In this document: piece after piece, positions 16,837 through 26,000 of the stretch | How the letters are laid out: the number at the start of each line of letters is the position of its first letter | How positions within the stretch are numbered: the stretch's first letter is position 1 | DNA from: DATJFQ01 sp035495555 | Lineage (GTDB): Bacteria; Acidobacteriota; Vicinamibacteria; Vicinamibacterales; 2-12-FULL-66-21 | NCBI GenBank assembly: GCA_035495555.1 | Contig: DATJFQ010000068.1 | Span: 1 to 64,000, forward strand | DNA: 64,000 nucleotides | Reading direction: 5' to 3' | Made by a program: the position numbers and the translations under genes | Notes under the pieces: generated by a model | What the model saw: the letters and a program-made list of their open reading frames with translations, nothing else | What the model was told of the DNA's origin: nothing | Databases searched by the model: none

Positions 16837-17975
16837 CAGAACGTCCGGCGCGCCACCCACTCGCGCAGCAGGGAGTCGACGACGATGTATCGTGGTCCTT
16901 CGCGGGCGAGAACGTCGTCGCGCACGAGGGCAGCGAGTGCGGCCTGGACCGTCGACGCGCCGCCAAGACGATGGCGAGCGCGCGCATCGGCGCCGAGCAG
17001 CTCGCGGCCGTCCTCGAGCACCGCCGCTCGAAGCGCGCCGCGCTGCGGCACCGTGAGGCGCTGCCACATGGCCTCGAACAGCGGCTGGTTTTCGTTGAGG
17101 AGGCGGCGAAGCGTCCTGTGCAGCTCTTCGAGCCCGGCGCGGCGCCCGCGCCCCGCGTGCACGTCGTCCCACATTTCGTGCGCGAGCCGCTGGACGTCGT
17201 ACGGCAGGTTGCCCGCGAGGTCCACGATCGCGCCTCCGAGCCCGGGCTCCGGGACGATACCGGTTTTCCTGAACCGCGCTTCGACATAGGCCCCGAATTG
17301 ATCCGGAGGAATGCGGTCCAGGCGCATGACGGGACCGGCTTTGTAGAAGGGGCGGCTGCGGCTCAACATCCGCTCCATCAGCGTCGGCTCCGAGCCGGAA
17401 AAGACGTAGCCGACCTGCCGCTGGTGCTGGACGGCGGCGCGGAGCGCGTGCTCCACCTCGTGTCCACCCTCGTCGAACGCGTCGATCGCCTGGAACTCAT
17501 CGAGTGCGACGGCGAGGCGGCGTCCTCGCAGCTCTGCGATCCGGGCGGGCAGCGCGAACACCCCCTCGGCCAGCCGCGCGACGTCGGCCTTCGTGCGGGC
17601 CGCCGGAAACGAGATGGAGAGCCGGGCGCCGGGTTCGACCCGCAGCTCGGGCCTGAGGGCGCCCAGGAGATCGATGACCCACTTGCGGACGCGGTCCGGA
17701 CGCGCGTCGGCGACCAGCAGCGCGCGCGCGTAGCCTTCGAGGAACGCGACGTACGAGCTGTAGCTGCTGACGGTCACATCGACGGGGAGCGCGCCCCGCC
17801 GCGCCGCCGCGCGGAGCGCCTGCTGGACCAGCGACGACTTGCCATAGCGCCGGGGTGAGATGAGGAAGACCTTCTGGCCGGCCAGCAGGTCGGCACTGAG
17901 GCGGGCGAGCTCCTCCTCGCGATCGACGAACGCGGACGCAGGCACGACCTCGCCGTAGATGAACGGGTTCTGCAT
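16836..17975 (-). CDS. Archaeal-type AAA ATPase (pfam01637-like)
   Basis: The 379-residue protein opens with NPFIYGEVVPASAFVDREEEL, the lead found in ATPase/DEXD proteins of the archaeal STAND-like group. A Walker A loop follows (SPRRYGKSSLVQ, about residues 40-51), then a Walker B-like LAVALDEFQAI (about 150-160) and sensor region FSGSEPTLMERML. A winged-helix-like C-terminal part (QRLTVPQRGALRAAV, then TVQAALAALVRDDVL) suggests DNA binding. The role is unknown. Its stop overlaps the MFS transporter start, so the two genes form a coupled pair. The ATG at 17975 is preferred over a GTG one codon upstream. Confidence 0.85.
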   Translation of the reverse strand: MQNPFIYGEVVPASAFVDREEELARLSADLLAGQKVFLISPRRYGKSSLVQQALRAAARRGALPVDVTVSSYSSYVAFLEGYARALLVADARPDRVRKWVIDLLGALRPELRVEPGARLSISFPAARTKADVARLAEGVFALPARIAELRGRRLAVALDEFQAIDAFDEGGHEVEHALRAAVQHQRQVGYVFSGSEPTLMERMLSRSRPFYKAGPVMRLDRIPPDQFGAYVEARFRKTGIVPEPGLGGAIVDLAGNLPYDVQRLAHEMWDDVHAGRGRRAGLEELHRTLRRLLNENQPLFEAMWQRLTVPQRGALRAAVLEDGRELLGADARARHRLGGASTVQAALAALVRDDVLAREGPRYIVVDSLLREWVARRTF

Positions 17976-18004
17976 CACGTCAACTCACGTAGTGAATACG
18001 TAGA

Positions 18005-20317
18005 TTAACGTAACGGCGGCACGGGTGCAATCGGGTGCTCCAGGAGCCACCGCACCCGCATCTGCCAGACGGCGTGTTCCTGCGGCAGCCACGCGGGCAG
18101 CGACTGCCATCCGCTTCCGCCGGGAAACCGCGCCGAGGTGACGGCGGCCTGCGCGTTGGCGAGACGCGGATCCTGACGGCCGGAGAACGACGCGCGCCAC
18201 GTCACCCCTTCCGGGGGCACGGCAACGAACACCGCCCGCCAGCGACCCGACGCAATCGCGCCCGGGAGGTTCGATCGAGCGGGTGTCATGCCTTCGGGCA
18301 GTACGAACTGCACGGTCAGCCCGGGCTCCTTCGGCACCACGGTCATCGAAAGGTCGGTTCCCGCGGGCGCTGGTGTGATGGCCATCGCGCTCAACGTGGC
18401 TGGCGCGGGGCCCGGCGCACTCGCGGTCGCGCGAAATACGAACGGGGCGCTCAGCCGCCCGATGGGAATCGCGCTCGGCGGCGCGTCGTTCACCCGCGCC
18501 CACCCTGCAGGCGCTCCCGGCGCAAGATCCACCCCGGGTTCCTGACCGCCGATCTCGTAAACCGCCGTCCTGCTCGATGAATCGACGAGGACGCGGACGT
18601 CCCGCCGCTGTGGATTCTCGGGCGTATACGCCGGCGCGCGGTAGGCGGCCACCGCGGTGACCGCCGTCGCCGCGAGCAGCAGCGCGGTGATGAAAGACGG
18701 GCGGAGGATCGGCCGGACGACCGCGACGGTGGCGATGATCGGGGGAACGATCATCACGGCCGCAACCAGCATCAACGCGGCATACGCATATACCGGCGTG
18801 ATGATCGGCAGGCGCCCGAGCAGCGCGACCGCGAAGAGCAGGAGTTCGATGGTGTTCCGCAGCCAGAGCGTCCCGGCAACCGCCAGCACCAGGACCGACA
18901 CGGCACGCACGACCGGCGGTTGCTGCACGGGAGCCGCCAGCAGACACACGCCGGCGACGAGAAGCGGCAGGGTCCACAAGTACCCCGCGCTCGGCGCAGT
19001 GGATGCCGTAAGACCCGCGAGCAGAATCCAGACGGGCAGCGTCACGCTCCACGCCAGCATCGGGTGCCGCGGCCCGCGCGCACGCAGTGGAATCCACATG
19101 CCGGCGCGTGCCGCCACCCATCCGGCGAGCGTTCCGAGAGACAGCAGGAACAGGAAGAAGCGAAGCGGATGGGCGTACCACGGGTGATAGACCGTTCGCG
19201 TTTCGCGAAGCGCCCACGTGCCGCCGATCAGCGCCGCGGCAACCAGCGCGACGCCCAACACGGTCCAGAGCACGTACAACAGCCAGCGTCCAGCCCCCTC
19301 GAGCCGGATGCTTGCCGCCAGGACCTTGACCCACGCGAGCGTGCCGCACGCGAGCGCGAGGACGGCAATGATCCACGCGACGGTCGATCCCCACGAAAAG
19401 GCGATCGTCCCGCCCGCGTCGAAGAACGTCGGGTTGCCGCCCGTTCGCCTGGTCAGGTCACGTGCGTCGAGCGCGAGCATCGTATCGACGGTGTTCTCGC
19501 CCGTCGTGCGCAACGTCAGGTCGGCGACGCGCTCCGCTGTGTCGCGCGCCGTGTGGTATGCGTAACTGTCGCCGATCACGGCGAAGTTCAGGCCGGGAAT
19601 GCCGTAGCGCTTGAAGATGGAAAAATCGGTGTCGTTGGGGAGCCGCCGATAGATCTCGTACGCGAAGCTCGCGCCGCGCGGGTGGGGCGCCGACGCACGC
19701 CATGCGCCGACGAGCCAGGGGTTCTGCGGTCCGGTTTCGAACAGCATTGCCGTGCCGTTGGACCCCGTCATGTCGACGTTCACGTAGGCCTGCAGCCGGT
19801 CCATCAGATCGCGATCCGCCGTCAACCCGGCGGCGCCCATCAGTCCCGCTTCTTCGCCGTCGGTGAAGAGCACAGCAATCGTGTGGCGCGGCTGCGGGCG
19901 CGCTGCCAGGACGCGCGCGGCTTCGAGCGACACCGCCACCCCGATCCCGTCGTCGGCACCGCCCGGCGATTCGGGAGCGGAGTCGTAGTGCGACATCAGA
20001 CCCAGCGCGCCGCGCTCGGCGCCCGTCTTGATCGCGATGACGTTGCTGACGTGAGCGGTCAGTCCGAATTCAGGACGCCGCGCATCTGTTTCCTGCACGC
20101 GGACGTCGTATCCGAACAGCTTCAACTGGTCGATGATGTAGGCGCGGGCGCGCGCGTTCTCTGGCGTCCCGACGGCGCGGCTGCCAATGGTTCCGGCGAG
20201 CACGTCGAGGTGCGCACGGGCGTTCTCGACCGAGAATCGCGCCGCTGGCCGTCCGCACGCCGAGGCGAGTGCGACGGCTGTAATGACAACGGGCAGATAC
20301 CCTCTGCGCTGGCGCAT
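18005..20317 (-). CDS. M28-family metallopeptidase with C-terminal membrane domain (FXNA/ERMP1-like)
   Basis: The 770-residue protein starts with a lipoprotein-type signal ending ALASAC. A periplasmic zinc aminopeptidase domain follows. Its ligands appear in MSHYDSAPESPGGADDGIG, TDGEEAGLMGA and NVDMTGSNG, with a final histidine in YHTARDTAERV. After about residue 320 there are roughly eight transmembrane segments, then a periplasmic C-terminal domain. This M28-plus-membrane layout is that of the FXNA/ERMP1 group, which occurs in several bacteria as well as the eukaryotic ER. The ATG at 20317 gives a proper signal peptide; a start six codons earlier is possible. Confidence 0.88.
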   Translation of the reverse strand: MRQRRGYLPVVITAVALASACGRPAARFSVENARAHLDVLAGTIGSRAVGTPENARARAYIIDQLKLFGYDVRVQETDARRPEFGLTAHVSNVIAIKTGAERGALGLMSHYDSAPESPGGADDGIGVAVSLEAARVLAARPQPRHTIAVLFTDGEEAGLMGAAGLTADRDLMDRLQAYVNVDMTGSNGTAMLFETGPQNPWLVGAWRASAPHPRGASFAYEIYRRLPNDTDFSIFKRYGIPGLNFAVIGDSYAYHTARDTAERVADLTLRTTGENTVDTMLALDARDLTRRTGGNPTFFDAGGTIAFSWGSTVAWIIAVLALACGTLAWVKVLAASIRLEGAGRWLLYVLWTVLGVALVAAALIGGTWALRETRTVYHPWYAHPLRFFLFLLSLGTLAGWVAARAGMWIPLRARGPRHPMLAWSVTLPVWILLAGLTASTAPSAGYLWTLPLLVAGVCLLAAPVQQPPVVRAVSVLVLAVAGTLWLRNTIELLLFAVALLGRLPIITPVYAYAALMLVAAVMIVPPIIATVAVVRPILRPSFITALLLAATAVTAVAAYRAPAYTPENPQRRDVRVLVDSSSRTAVYEIGGQEPGVDLAPGAPAGWARVNDAPPSAIPIGRLSAPFVFRATASAPGPAPATLSAMAITPAPAGTDLSMTVVPKEPGLTVQFVLPEGMTPARSNLPGAIASGRWRAVFVAVPPEGVTWRASFSGRQDPRLANAQAAVTSARFPGGSGWQSLPAWLPQEHAVWQMRVRWLLEHPIAPVPPLR

Positions 20318-20390
20318 GCGCAGAGAGTACCGCAAGTGGCCGGCAGCCCTGAAAACCCTGAGCCACGTACCAGGCGTCTGCGCCGGCGAA

Positions 20391-21083
20391 TTACCGGAGC
20401 GTCACGTCGCCCGAGAAGGTCTTGAAGCGGAACTGCGTGTCGCCGCCCGCGCCCAGTTCACCCTGCATGCGGGTGCGGCGCGTCGATGAGTGCATCGTGA
20501 TCGGCCGGCTCGAGCTGATACGGCCGCTGAAGCTGTCGAAGTCGATCTGTCCGTCTGGCGCTCCGGCGAACGCCACGTCGATATCACCGCTGAAGCTTTC
20601 CGCATTCATCGGTCCGGTCGCGTCGGTCACGCGCATGCTGCCGGAAAACGTGTGCAGCTTCTGGCCGCCCGACACGCCGGAGATTTCGACGCGGCTCGAA
20701 AAGGCATTCACGTCGAGTTCCGTCTGGCGCGGCACCTGTATATCGAAGTCCGTGTCGACGACGTTGTCCCGATCTTCGTGCCAGGAGGCGTTCTTCTTGT
20801 TGGCTTCGATGGACACCTGGGAAGGATCCACCTGGACGTCAATCTGCACGTGATCGAGCCGATCTCGCGAGCCGCGGCGGACGGCGTGGATCACGACGTC
20901 GTTGCCGTCTGTCCCGGTAATGGTCACGCGACCGGAAAAGGTGTTCAGTTTCAGCCGCCCACCAGAGTGGAACGACACGGTGCGGTCGAACTGCTCGGTT
21001 TCCTGCGCGACTGCCGCCGTCGCGGCCCCCAGCACGAGCGCGAACACCGCCGCGACCGGAATCCATTGTCGAACGTTTGTCAT
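20391..21083 (-). CDS. DUF4097 beta-strand-repeat protein, secreted
   Basis: The 230-residue protein has a signal peptide (WIPVAAVFALVLGAATAAVAQ). A beta-helix-like DUF4097 domain follows, with repeated FSGRVTITG, FSSRVEISG, FSGSMRVTD, FSGDIDVAF and FSGRISS strands, a period of about 20 residues. The family occurs as putative adhesins or envelope-stress proteins; the function is not defined. The ATG overlaps the hisA stop as ATGA, so it is read as the last gene of the histidine operon. That coupling is odd, because nothing in the protein suggests histidine synthesis. Confidence 0.87.
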   Translation of the reverse strand: MTNVRQWIPVAAVFALVLGAATAAVAQETEQFDRTVSFHSGGRLKLNTFSGRVTITGTDGNDVVIHAVRRGSRDRLDHVQIDVQVDPSQVSIEANKKNASWHEDRDNVVDTDFDIQVPRQTELDVNAFSSRVEISGVSGGQKLHTFSGSMRVTDATGPMNAESFSGDIDVAFAGAPDGQIDFDSFSGRISSSRPITMHSSTRRTRMQGELGAGGDTQFRFKTFSGDVTLR

Positions 21084-21799
21084 CGAATGTCCTCGCCGCC
21101 CGGATTAGACGGCGGGAACTGCGGCGGGGTTGCCAGAACGCCGGCATACAGTGCCATGCCGACCACGGCGTCGATTCCCTGCTGGTGCAGCCACTCGATT
21201 TCCTCTTCTGTCGTTACGCCCCCGGCCACCGAGAGGGTCCGTGTCGTGGCGGCGCGAATCCGGTGAACCGACGGGCGGTCAATCCCCTGCATCAGACCCT
21301 CGCGGTCGATATTCGTAAAGAGGAATTCCCCGAAGAACGGTTCGAGGGTGCGGATGGCCTCTTCAGGGGTGTACGGCAGGAGCGTGCGCCAGCCGTTCAC
21401 AGCGATGCAGCCGTTCCGCGCGTCGACCGCCGCAACCAGCCGCTCGGGTCCAATCTGATCCGCAAGCTCGGCGGCGAATCCGAGATCCGGACCGGCCGGT
21501 CGAAACAGTCGCGATCCCAGAATCGCCTTGCGCGCCCCGTCTCTCAGAACGGTGCGCGCGCGCTCGACGCTCCTGATGCCGCCACCGACCCGACACGGCA
21601 GACGAGCGGCAATGCTTTGCACGAGCGCCGCGTTGTCGGCTTCGGATTTGGCCGCATCGAGATCGATCAATTGAACGGCACGATAAGCTCGGAATCGATG
21701 AACCCAGCCATCCACGTCCGCCGACTCGATTGCGAGCCTGTCGCCCTGGATCAGCTGGACGATTCGCCCGCGCTGCAGATCGATTGATGGAATCAGCAT
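21080..21799 (-). CDS. hisA: Phosphoribosylformimino-AICAR-P isomerase
   Basis: This enzyme performs the fourth step of histidine synthesis, an Amadori isomerisation of ProFAR to PRFAR. The 239-residue TIM barrel carries the acid/base aspartates in IPSIDLQRG (near residue 8) and AAVDARNG (about 128). Phosphate-binding loops are seen in RVGGGIRS and SVAGGVTTEEE. The sequence is somewhat divergent from typical HisA in the first strands, with QLIQG in place of the common RLxQG. The ATG at 21799 is chosen because the fold begins immediately; the longer frame has no match. It overlaps hisF by seven bases. Confidence 0.9.
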   Translation of the reverse strand: MLIPSIDLQRGRIVQLIQGDRLAIESADVDGWVHRFRAYRAVQLIDLDAAKSEADNAALVQSIAARLPCRVGGGIRSVERARTVLRDGARKAILGSRLFRPAGPDLGFAAELADQIGPERLVAAVDARNGCIAVNGWRTLLPYTPEEAIRTLEPFFGEFLFTNIDREGLMQGIDRPSVHRIRAATTRTLSVAGGVTTEEEIEWLHQQGIDAVVGMALYAGVLATPPQFPPSNPGGEDIR

Positions 21800-22554
21800 G
21801 GGAGCCGAACCGGTACGCCTTCGGCCGCCAGGTGATGTTTCAGGTCGCGAATGTGCGTCCGGCCGAAGTGAAAAATCGAGGCCGCCAGCGCCGCCTCGGC
21901 GCATCCCGTCGTGAACACCTGCACGAAGTGCGCGTGGCTTCCGGCGCCCCCGGACGCGATCACCGGGATCCGCAGTCGGCTCGCAATGGTGCGTGTCATC
22001 TCACAATCGAAGCCATTTGCGGTGCCATCGCGGTCGATTGATGTCAGAAGGATTTCGCCTGCACCGCGATCCGCCGCCTCGATCGCCCAGTCGACGGCCG
22101 AGCGGTCCGTGGGCCGTGACGCCGAGCGCGTCCACACTGAGACGTCGCCGTCCGTTCGTGCCGCATCGATCGCCACGACGACGGCCTGCGATCCATATCG
22201 AGCGGCCAGCCGTGTGATGAGCGACGGATCGTCGAGCGCAGCCGAGTTGACGGCCACCTTGTCGGCGCCGGCGTCGAGCATGGCCGCGGCATCGTCCTCC
22301 GAACGGATCCCTCCCCCGACGAGGAGTGGAACGAAGATCCTCTCCGCGGCGGCTTCGACCGTTCGTGCCCGTGCCCGACGACCCTCGAGGGTCGCGTCGA
22401 CGTCGAGGAGGACGATTTCATCCGCTCCGTCCGCGTAATAGCGCCGTGCCAATTCTGCCGGATCGCCTGCGTCGATCAGGCTGGTGAAGTTGACGCCTTT
22501 CACGACCCTCGCGCCGCGAACGTCGAGACACGCCACGATTCGTTTACACAACAT
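21793..22554 (-). CDS. hisF: Imidazole glycerol phosphate synthase, cyclase subunit
   Basis: HisF forms imidazole glycerol phosphate and AICAR from PRFAR, using ammonia supplied by HisH. The 253-residue TIM barrel shows CKRIVACLDVRGARVVKG with the catalytic Asp near residue 11 and LLTSIDRDGT with the second catalytic Asp. It also has LVGGGIRSEDDA and VIASGGAGSHAHF for phosphate binding. The start ATG at 22554 overlaps the hisH end by 11 bases. The order hisH-hisF-hisA is common in bacteria. Confidence 0.95.
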   Translation of the reverse strand: MLCKRIVACLDVRGARVVKGVNFTSLIDAGDPAELARRYYADGADEIVLLDVDATLEGRRARARTVEAAAERIFVPLLVGGGIRSEDDAAAMLDAGADKVAVNSAALDDPSLITRLAARYGSQAVVVAIDAARTDGDVSVWTRSASRPTDRSAVDWAIEAADRGAGEILLTSIDRDGTANGFDCEMTRTIASRLRIPVIASGGAGSHAHFVQVFTTGCAEAALAASIFHFGRTHIRDLKHHLAAEGVPVRLPC

Positions 22555-23137
22555 CGAGAAAATTCCGAATGACTCGCAATCCGGCCTCACCCGACTTCTC
22601 GGGGTGGAATTGCGTGCCGAAGACGTTACCCGCCTCCACGACGGCGGCGAACGGGATCGTGTAATCCGTAGATGCGATGCAGGCGGATGTCACAGGCGCT
22701 GCGTACGAATGCGTGAAGTAGAACGGACTTCCAGCCGGTACGCCGTCGAGGAGACGAGATGGCCGCAGCGCGACAATAGTGTTCCACCCGACGTGCGGAA
22801 CCTTCTCCGAAGCGCTTGGCAACAAGGGCCTGCTCTGGCCTCGCAGCAGCCCCAGGCCTCTGCATCCCGGCGACTCGTCGCTGCCATCGAACAGAAACTG
22901 GAGTCCCAGACAGATCCCGAGCACCGGCTTCTCCTGCGCGGCGCCGGTGAGGGCCGCGCGCAGAGCGTCACTGATCGCAGCGGTCGACCGGAAGTGGCCC
23001 ACACCCGGAATCACGACCGCATCCGCGGCGGCGACATCGGCTTCCGAGCGCGTCGCCTTGACGGACGCGCCGACAGCCGTGAAGGCCCTCGCGACAGACG
23101 TGAGATTACCGGCGCCATAGTCGACGATGGCAATCAC
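22544..23137 (-). CDS. hisH: Imidazole glycerol phosphate synthase, glutamine amidotransferase subunit
   Basis: HisH hydrolyses glutamine and channels ammonia to HisF. The 197-residue class I amidotransferase has the nucleophile elbow LGICLGLQFL (Cys about residue 78) and the His-Glu pair in GTQFHPEKS near the C-terminus. I chose the GTG at 23137, which yields the usual beginning IAIVDYGAGN and overlaps the hisB stop. The longer frame adds an unrelated 18-residue tail. Confidence 0.94.
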   Translation of the reverse strand: MIAIVDYGAGNLTSVARAFTAVGASVKATRSEADVAAADAVVIPGVGHFRSTAAISDALRAALTGAAQEKPVLGICLGLQFLFDGSDESPGCRGLGLLRGQSRPLLPSASEKVPHVGWNTIVALRPSRLLDGVPAGSPFYFTHSYAAPVTSACIASTDYTIPFAAVVEAGNVFGTQFHPEKSGEAGLRVIRNFLDVV

Positions 23138-23724
23138 AGCAGCCCCTTGGTCGAGGGGAGCGCGCGCCGCAGTTGCCTGTCGCGCGAGCACGCAACCCGG
23201 AGCGCGCGGGCGAAGGCCTTGAACACCGCTTCGACGCCGTGATGACTGGAACGTCCGTACAGCAGCTTGAGATGCACGGCCGCGCGCGCTCCCTGCGCGA
23301 AACCCTCGAAGAAATCCTGCACGAGCTCTGATTGCAGGTCGCCGATTCGCGCCGCACGTACGCGGACGTCAATGACGGCGCGCGGCCTGCCGCTCAGGTC
23401 GACGGCTGCGACCGCGAGGGATTCGTCCATCGGCATGAGGAAATAGCCCGCTCGGTTGATTCCCCGCCGCGACGCCAGCGCGCGATCGACCGCGCCTCCG
23501 AGCGCAATGCCGACGTCCTCGACCGTGTGGTGCTGGTCGACGTCCAGATCGCCGTCAGCCGACAGCACGAGGTCGAATGCTCCGTGGCGCGCCACGAGTT
23601 CCAGCATGTGGTCCAGGAAGCGGATGCCCGTCTGGATGTCGTATCGGCCGCGGCCGTCGAGCGCGAGCCGGATCGCGATCCGCGTTTCGGCCGTCTCCCG
23701 CGTCACCGTTGCAGTTCGCGCCAT
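23134..23724 (-). CDS. hisB: Imidazoleglycerol-phosphate dehydratase
   Basis: The monofunctional 196-residue IGPD dehydrates imidazole glycerol phosphate. Metal-binding histidine motifs are visible in RFLDHMLELVARHG, QHHTVEDVGIALG and SSHHGVEAVFKAFARAL, and substrate contacts in MPMDESLA. There is no fused histidinol-phosphatase domain, unlike E. coli HisB. The ATG at 23724 overlaps the hisC end by 22 bases; the much longer upstream frame is only antisense-like composition and carries no domain. Confidence 0.95.
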   Translation of the reverse strand: MARTATVTRETAETRIAIRLALDGRGRYDIQTGIRFLDHMLELVARHGAFDLVLSADGDLDVDQHHTVEDVGIALGGAVDRALASRRGINRAGYFLMPMDESLAVAAVDLSGRPRAVIDVRVRAARIGDLQSELVQDFFEGFAQGARAAVHLKLLYGRSSHHGVEAVFKAFARALRVACSRDRQLRRALPSTKGLL

Positions 23725-24755
23725 GCGTCCTCCAGTGCGGCAACAAAACGGCGCGTGTCGGTGATGCGGCCGGCTGTCACGCGCAGGCAACCCTCGCACC
23801 CTGGCTCTCGCGACCTGTCGCGAACAGCGATCCCGCGGCGGGCCAACGCGTCCGCCAGCGCAGACGCGACAGCCCCCGCGCGGACGAGCACGAAGTTCGC
23901 GGCGCTTGGAACCACAGCCACCCCCAGTCGGCCGCACGCGTCCTCGATTAGATCGCGCGACTGGCACGCCTCCTTGACGTAACGGGACGTGTACTCCGAA
24001 TCGGCCAATGCCGCCGGCAGTGCCGCGGCCGCCACGGCGTTGACACTGTAAGGCGGGACGATTTTTCTCATCGGCTGCAACGTCTCCGGGGACGCCACGA
24101 GTGCTCCGATTCGTAATCCGGCCAGCCCGTACGCCTTGGAGAACGTCCGCCCGACGACGATGTTCGGCATCGAGCGCAGGACGTCGGGATCGAGCAGCGT
24201 GTCATGGGTGAAATCCGCATAGGCCTCGTCGACGAACACCACCGCGGGCCGGGATTGCGCCGCCAACTCGAGGATCTCTGACAGCGGAACACAGCATCCC
24301 GACGGGTTGTGCGGATTCGTGACGAAGATGATGCGCGTCGCCGCGCTGACAACGGCCAGCAGCGAGGACGCGCTCCACTGAAACTGCGGATCCAGCGGTA
24401 CGGTGCGCATGCGTCCGCCAAGCCCGTCCACTGTCGTGTCGTACATGTCGAACGCAGGTCGTACGCCGATCGCCTCCGGAACGAAGCCGTCGCGCCGGCG
24501 GAATGCGGCGGCGGTGGCCGCGAGAATTCCTTCGTCCAGTCCGTTGGTCAGCAGCACGTAGTCCGCGGGAACCCGGAACACCCGCGCGACCTCGGCGATC
24601 GCCTGCTGGTAATCGGGATAACGCCCGAGGTCCCCAGCAGACAAGCCGCGGATCACAGACAGTGCAGCGGGTGAGCACCCCCCCGTGTTTTCGTTCAGGT
24701 GCAGCCTCAGTACGCCGGTTTCCGCGGGTGGACGCAAATAGCCTGTGCGGATCAT
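23703..24755 (-). CDS. hisC: Histidinol-phosphate aminotransferase
   Basis: This PLP enzyme transaminates imidazole acetol phosphate to histidinol phosphate. The 350-residue fold-type I protein shows LHLNENTGGCSP, NPHNPSG, VDEAYADF and the PLP lysine in GRTFSKAYGLAGLRIG, then a C-terminal GCLRVTAG (the usual arginine for the substrate carboxyl or phosphate). It sits between hisD and hisB with four-base and 22-base overlaps, fixing its role in histidine rather than aromatic metabolism. Confidence 0.93.
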   Translation of the reverse strand: MIRTGYLRPPAETGVLRLHLNENTGGCSPAALSVIRGLSAGDLGRYPDYQQAIAEVARVFRVPADYVLLTNGLDEGILAATAAAFRRRDGFVPEAIGVRPAFDMYDTTVDGLGGRMRTVPLDPQFQWSASSLLAVVSAATRIIFVTNPHNPSGCCVPLSEILELAAQSRPAVVFVDEAYADFTHDTLLDPDVLRSMPNIVVGRTFSKAYGLAGLRIGALVASPETLQPMRKIVPPYSVNAVAAAALPAALADSEYTSRYVKEACQSRDLIEDACGRLGVAVVPSAANFVLVRAGAVASALADALARRGIAVRDRSREPGCEGCLRVTAGRITDTRRFVAALEDAWRELQR

Positions 24756-25996
24756 GCGACGCCTCCCAGACGCATCCGAATCGAACGGGCATGCCCGTGC
24801 AGGCCTTCAGCCTCCGCGAGCGTGACGGCCGTGTCCCCGATGCTGCGCAACCCCTCGCGCGTGAGTCGCTGAATTGACGTCACGCGAACGAAGTCCGCCG
24901 CGCTCAACCCGCCCCGGAACCGGGCGGCGCCGCTCGTCGGCAGGACGTGGTTCGAACCCGTCGCGTAGTCCCCGCACGCCTGGGCGCTCAAGTTGCCGAC
25001 GAACACGGTCCCGGCTCGCGTCAGTCGGCGCGCGACGCCGGCGGTGTCACAGACCGCGTGTTCCGGTGCGACGCGCTGCGCGATCCCGATCGCCTCTTCG
25101 AGCGACGACGTGACGATGATTGCTCCAGACGAAGACAGCGCCTGGCGCGCGTGCCGGTTCGACTCGAGCTGCTCCGAGATCGATTGCCAGACGGCAATCG
25201 CCAGCGCGCGTTTGGGAGTAATCAGTAATGCGCGCGCGCGACTGTCGTGCTCCGCCTGGGCGATAAGATCCGCCGCAATCCAGGCGGCGCGCCCGGTCGT
25301 GGAGAGCACGAGGATTTCGCTCGGGCCCGCGAAGAAGTCGATCGCGCAGTCGGCAGAGACGAGCGACTTGGCTGCGGAGACGTACGCATTGCCGGGGCCG
25401 ACGATCTTGTCGACCCGAGGAACCGTCCGGGTGCCATACGCGAGTGCGGCGATGGCGTGCGCGCCTCCGATCTGCACCAACCGTGTGACGCCTGCTTCGA
25501 GCGCGGCGCACATGACCGCGGCGTCAGGGCGTGGGCAGACGGCGATGATGTCCTTCACGCCGGCTTCGGCCGCTGGAATCGCCGTCATGAGCACCGAAGA
25601 GGGCAACGGGAACCGGCCGCCGGGTACATAACAGCCCACCCGCTCGAGCGGCATGACCCGCTGCTCGATCCGCACACCGCGCGCGGGCTCTGCGATCCAG
25701 CCTTTGGGCACCTGCCGGGCCGCAATACGCCGGATATTCCGCGCCGCTGCCCCCAGGGCGCGCCTGACACGCGGTGCCACCTTCGACGCCTCGTCGCGCA
25801 TGAGGGAGCGATCGAAGACCACGAGCGCATTCACGCCATCGAAGCGACGCGCATACGCTCGGAGCGCCCGGTCGCCTTCACCGCGGACCCGCGCGACGAT
25901 CCGGGCGGACTGCCGGAGAATGGCAGGATTGCGCGCCGGGGTGCGTGCGAGAAACGCATCCAGTTCCCGTTGATTCGAACTCTCGATGATGCGCAC
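24752..25996 (-). CDS. hisD: Histidinol dehydrogenase
   Basis: HisD carries out the last two NAD-dependent oxidations, histidinol to histidine. The 414-residue protein shows the family segments GCYVPGGRFPLPSSVLM, DKIVGPGNAYV, DFFAGPSEILV, and the zinc/catalytic region AQAEHDSRA, then LSAADFVRVTS. The start is a GTG at 25996, four bases after the hisG stop. Its end overlaps hisC by four bases. Length is normal. Confidence 0.96.
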   Translation of the reverse strand: MRIIESSNQRELDAFLARTPARNPAILRQSARIVARVRGEGDRALRAYARRFDGVNALVVFDRSLMRDEASKVAPRVRRALGAAARNIRRIAARQVPKGWIAEPARGVRIEQRVMPLERVGCYVPGGRFPLPSSVLMTAIPAAEAGVKDIIAVCPRPDAAVMCAALEAGVTRLVQIGGAHAIAALAYGTRTVPRVDKIVGPGNAYVSAAKSLVSADCAIDFFAGPSEILVLSTTGRAAWIAADLIAQAEHDSRARALLITPKRALAIAVWQSISEQLESNRHARQALSSSGAIIVTSSLEEAIGIAQRVAPEHAVCDTAGVARRLTRAGTVFVGNLSAQACGDYATGSNHVLPTSGAARFRGGLSAADFVRVTSIQRLTREGLRSIGDTAVTLAEAEGLHGHARSIRMRLGGVA

Positions 25997-26000
25997 GTCG

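Noticed and set aside
16833..17172. N-terminal extension of the MFS transporter in the same frame
   Set aside because: The extra 110 residues are Arg/Ala shadow of the ATPase gene; the ATG at 16836 gives the family start and a four-base overlap.
15481..17289. 600-codon plus-strand frame opposite the MFS and ATPase genes
   Set aside because: Composition is low-complexity charged residues (Arg, Asp, Glu, His) without motifs, while both minus-strand genes have clear family signatures.
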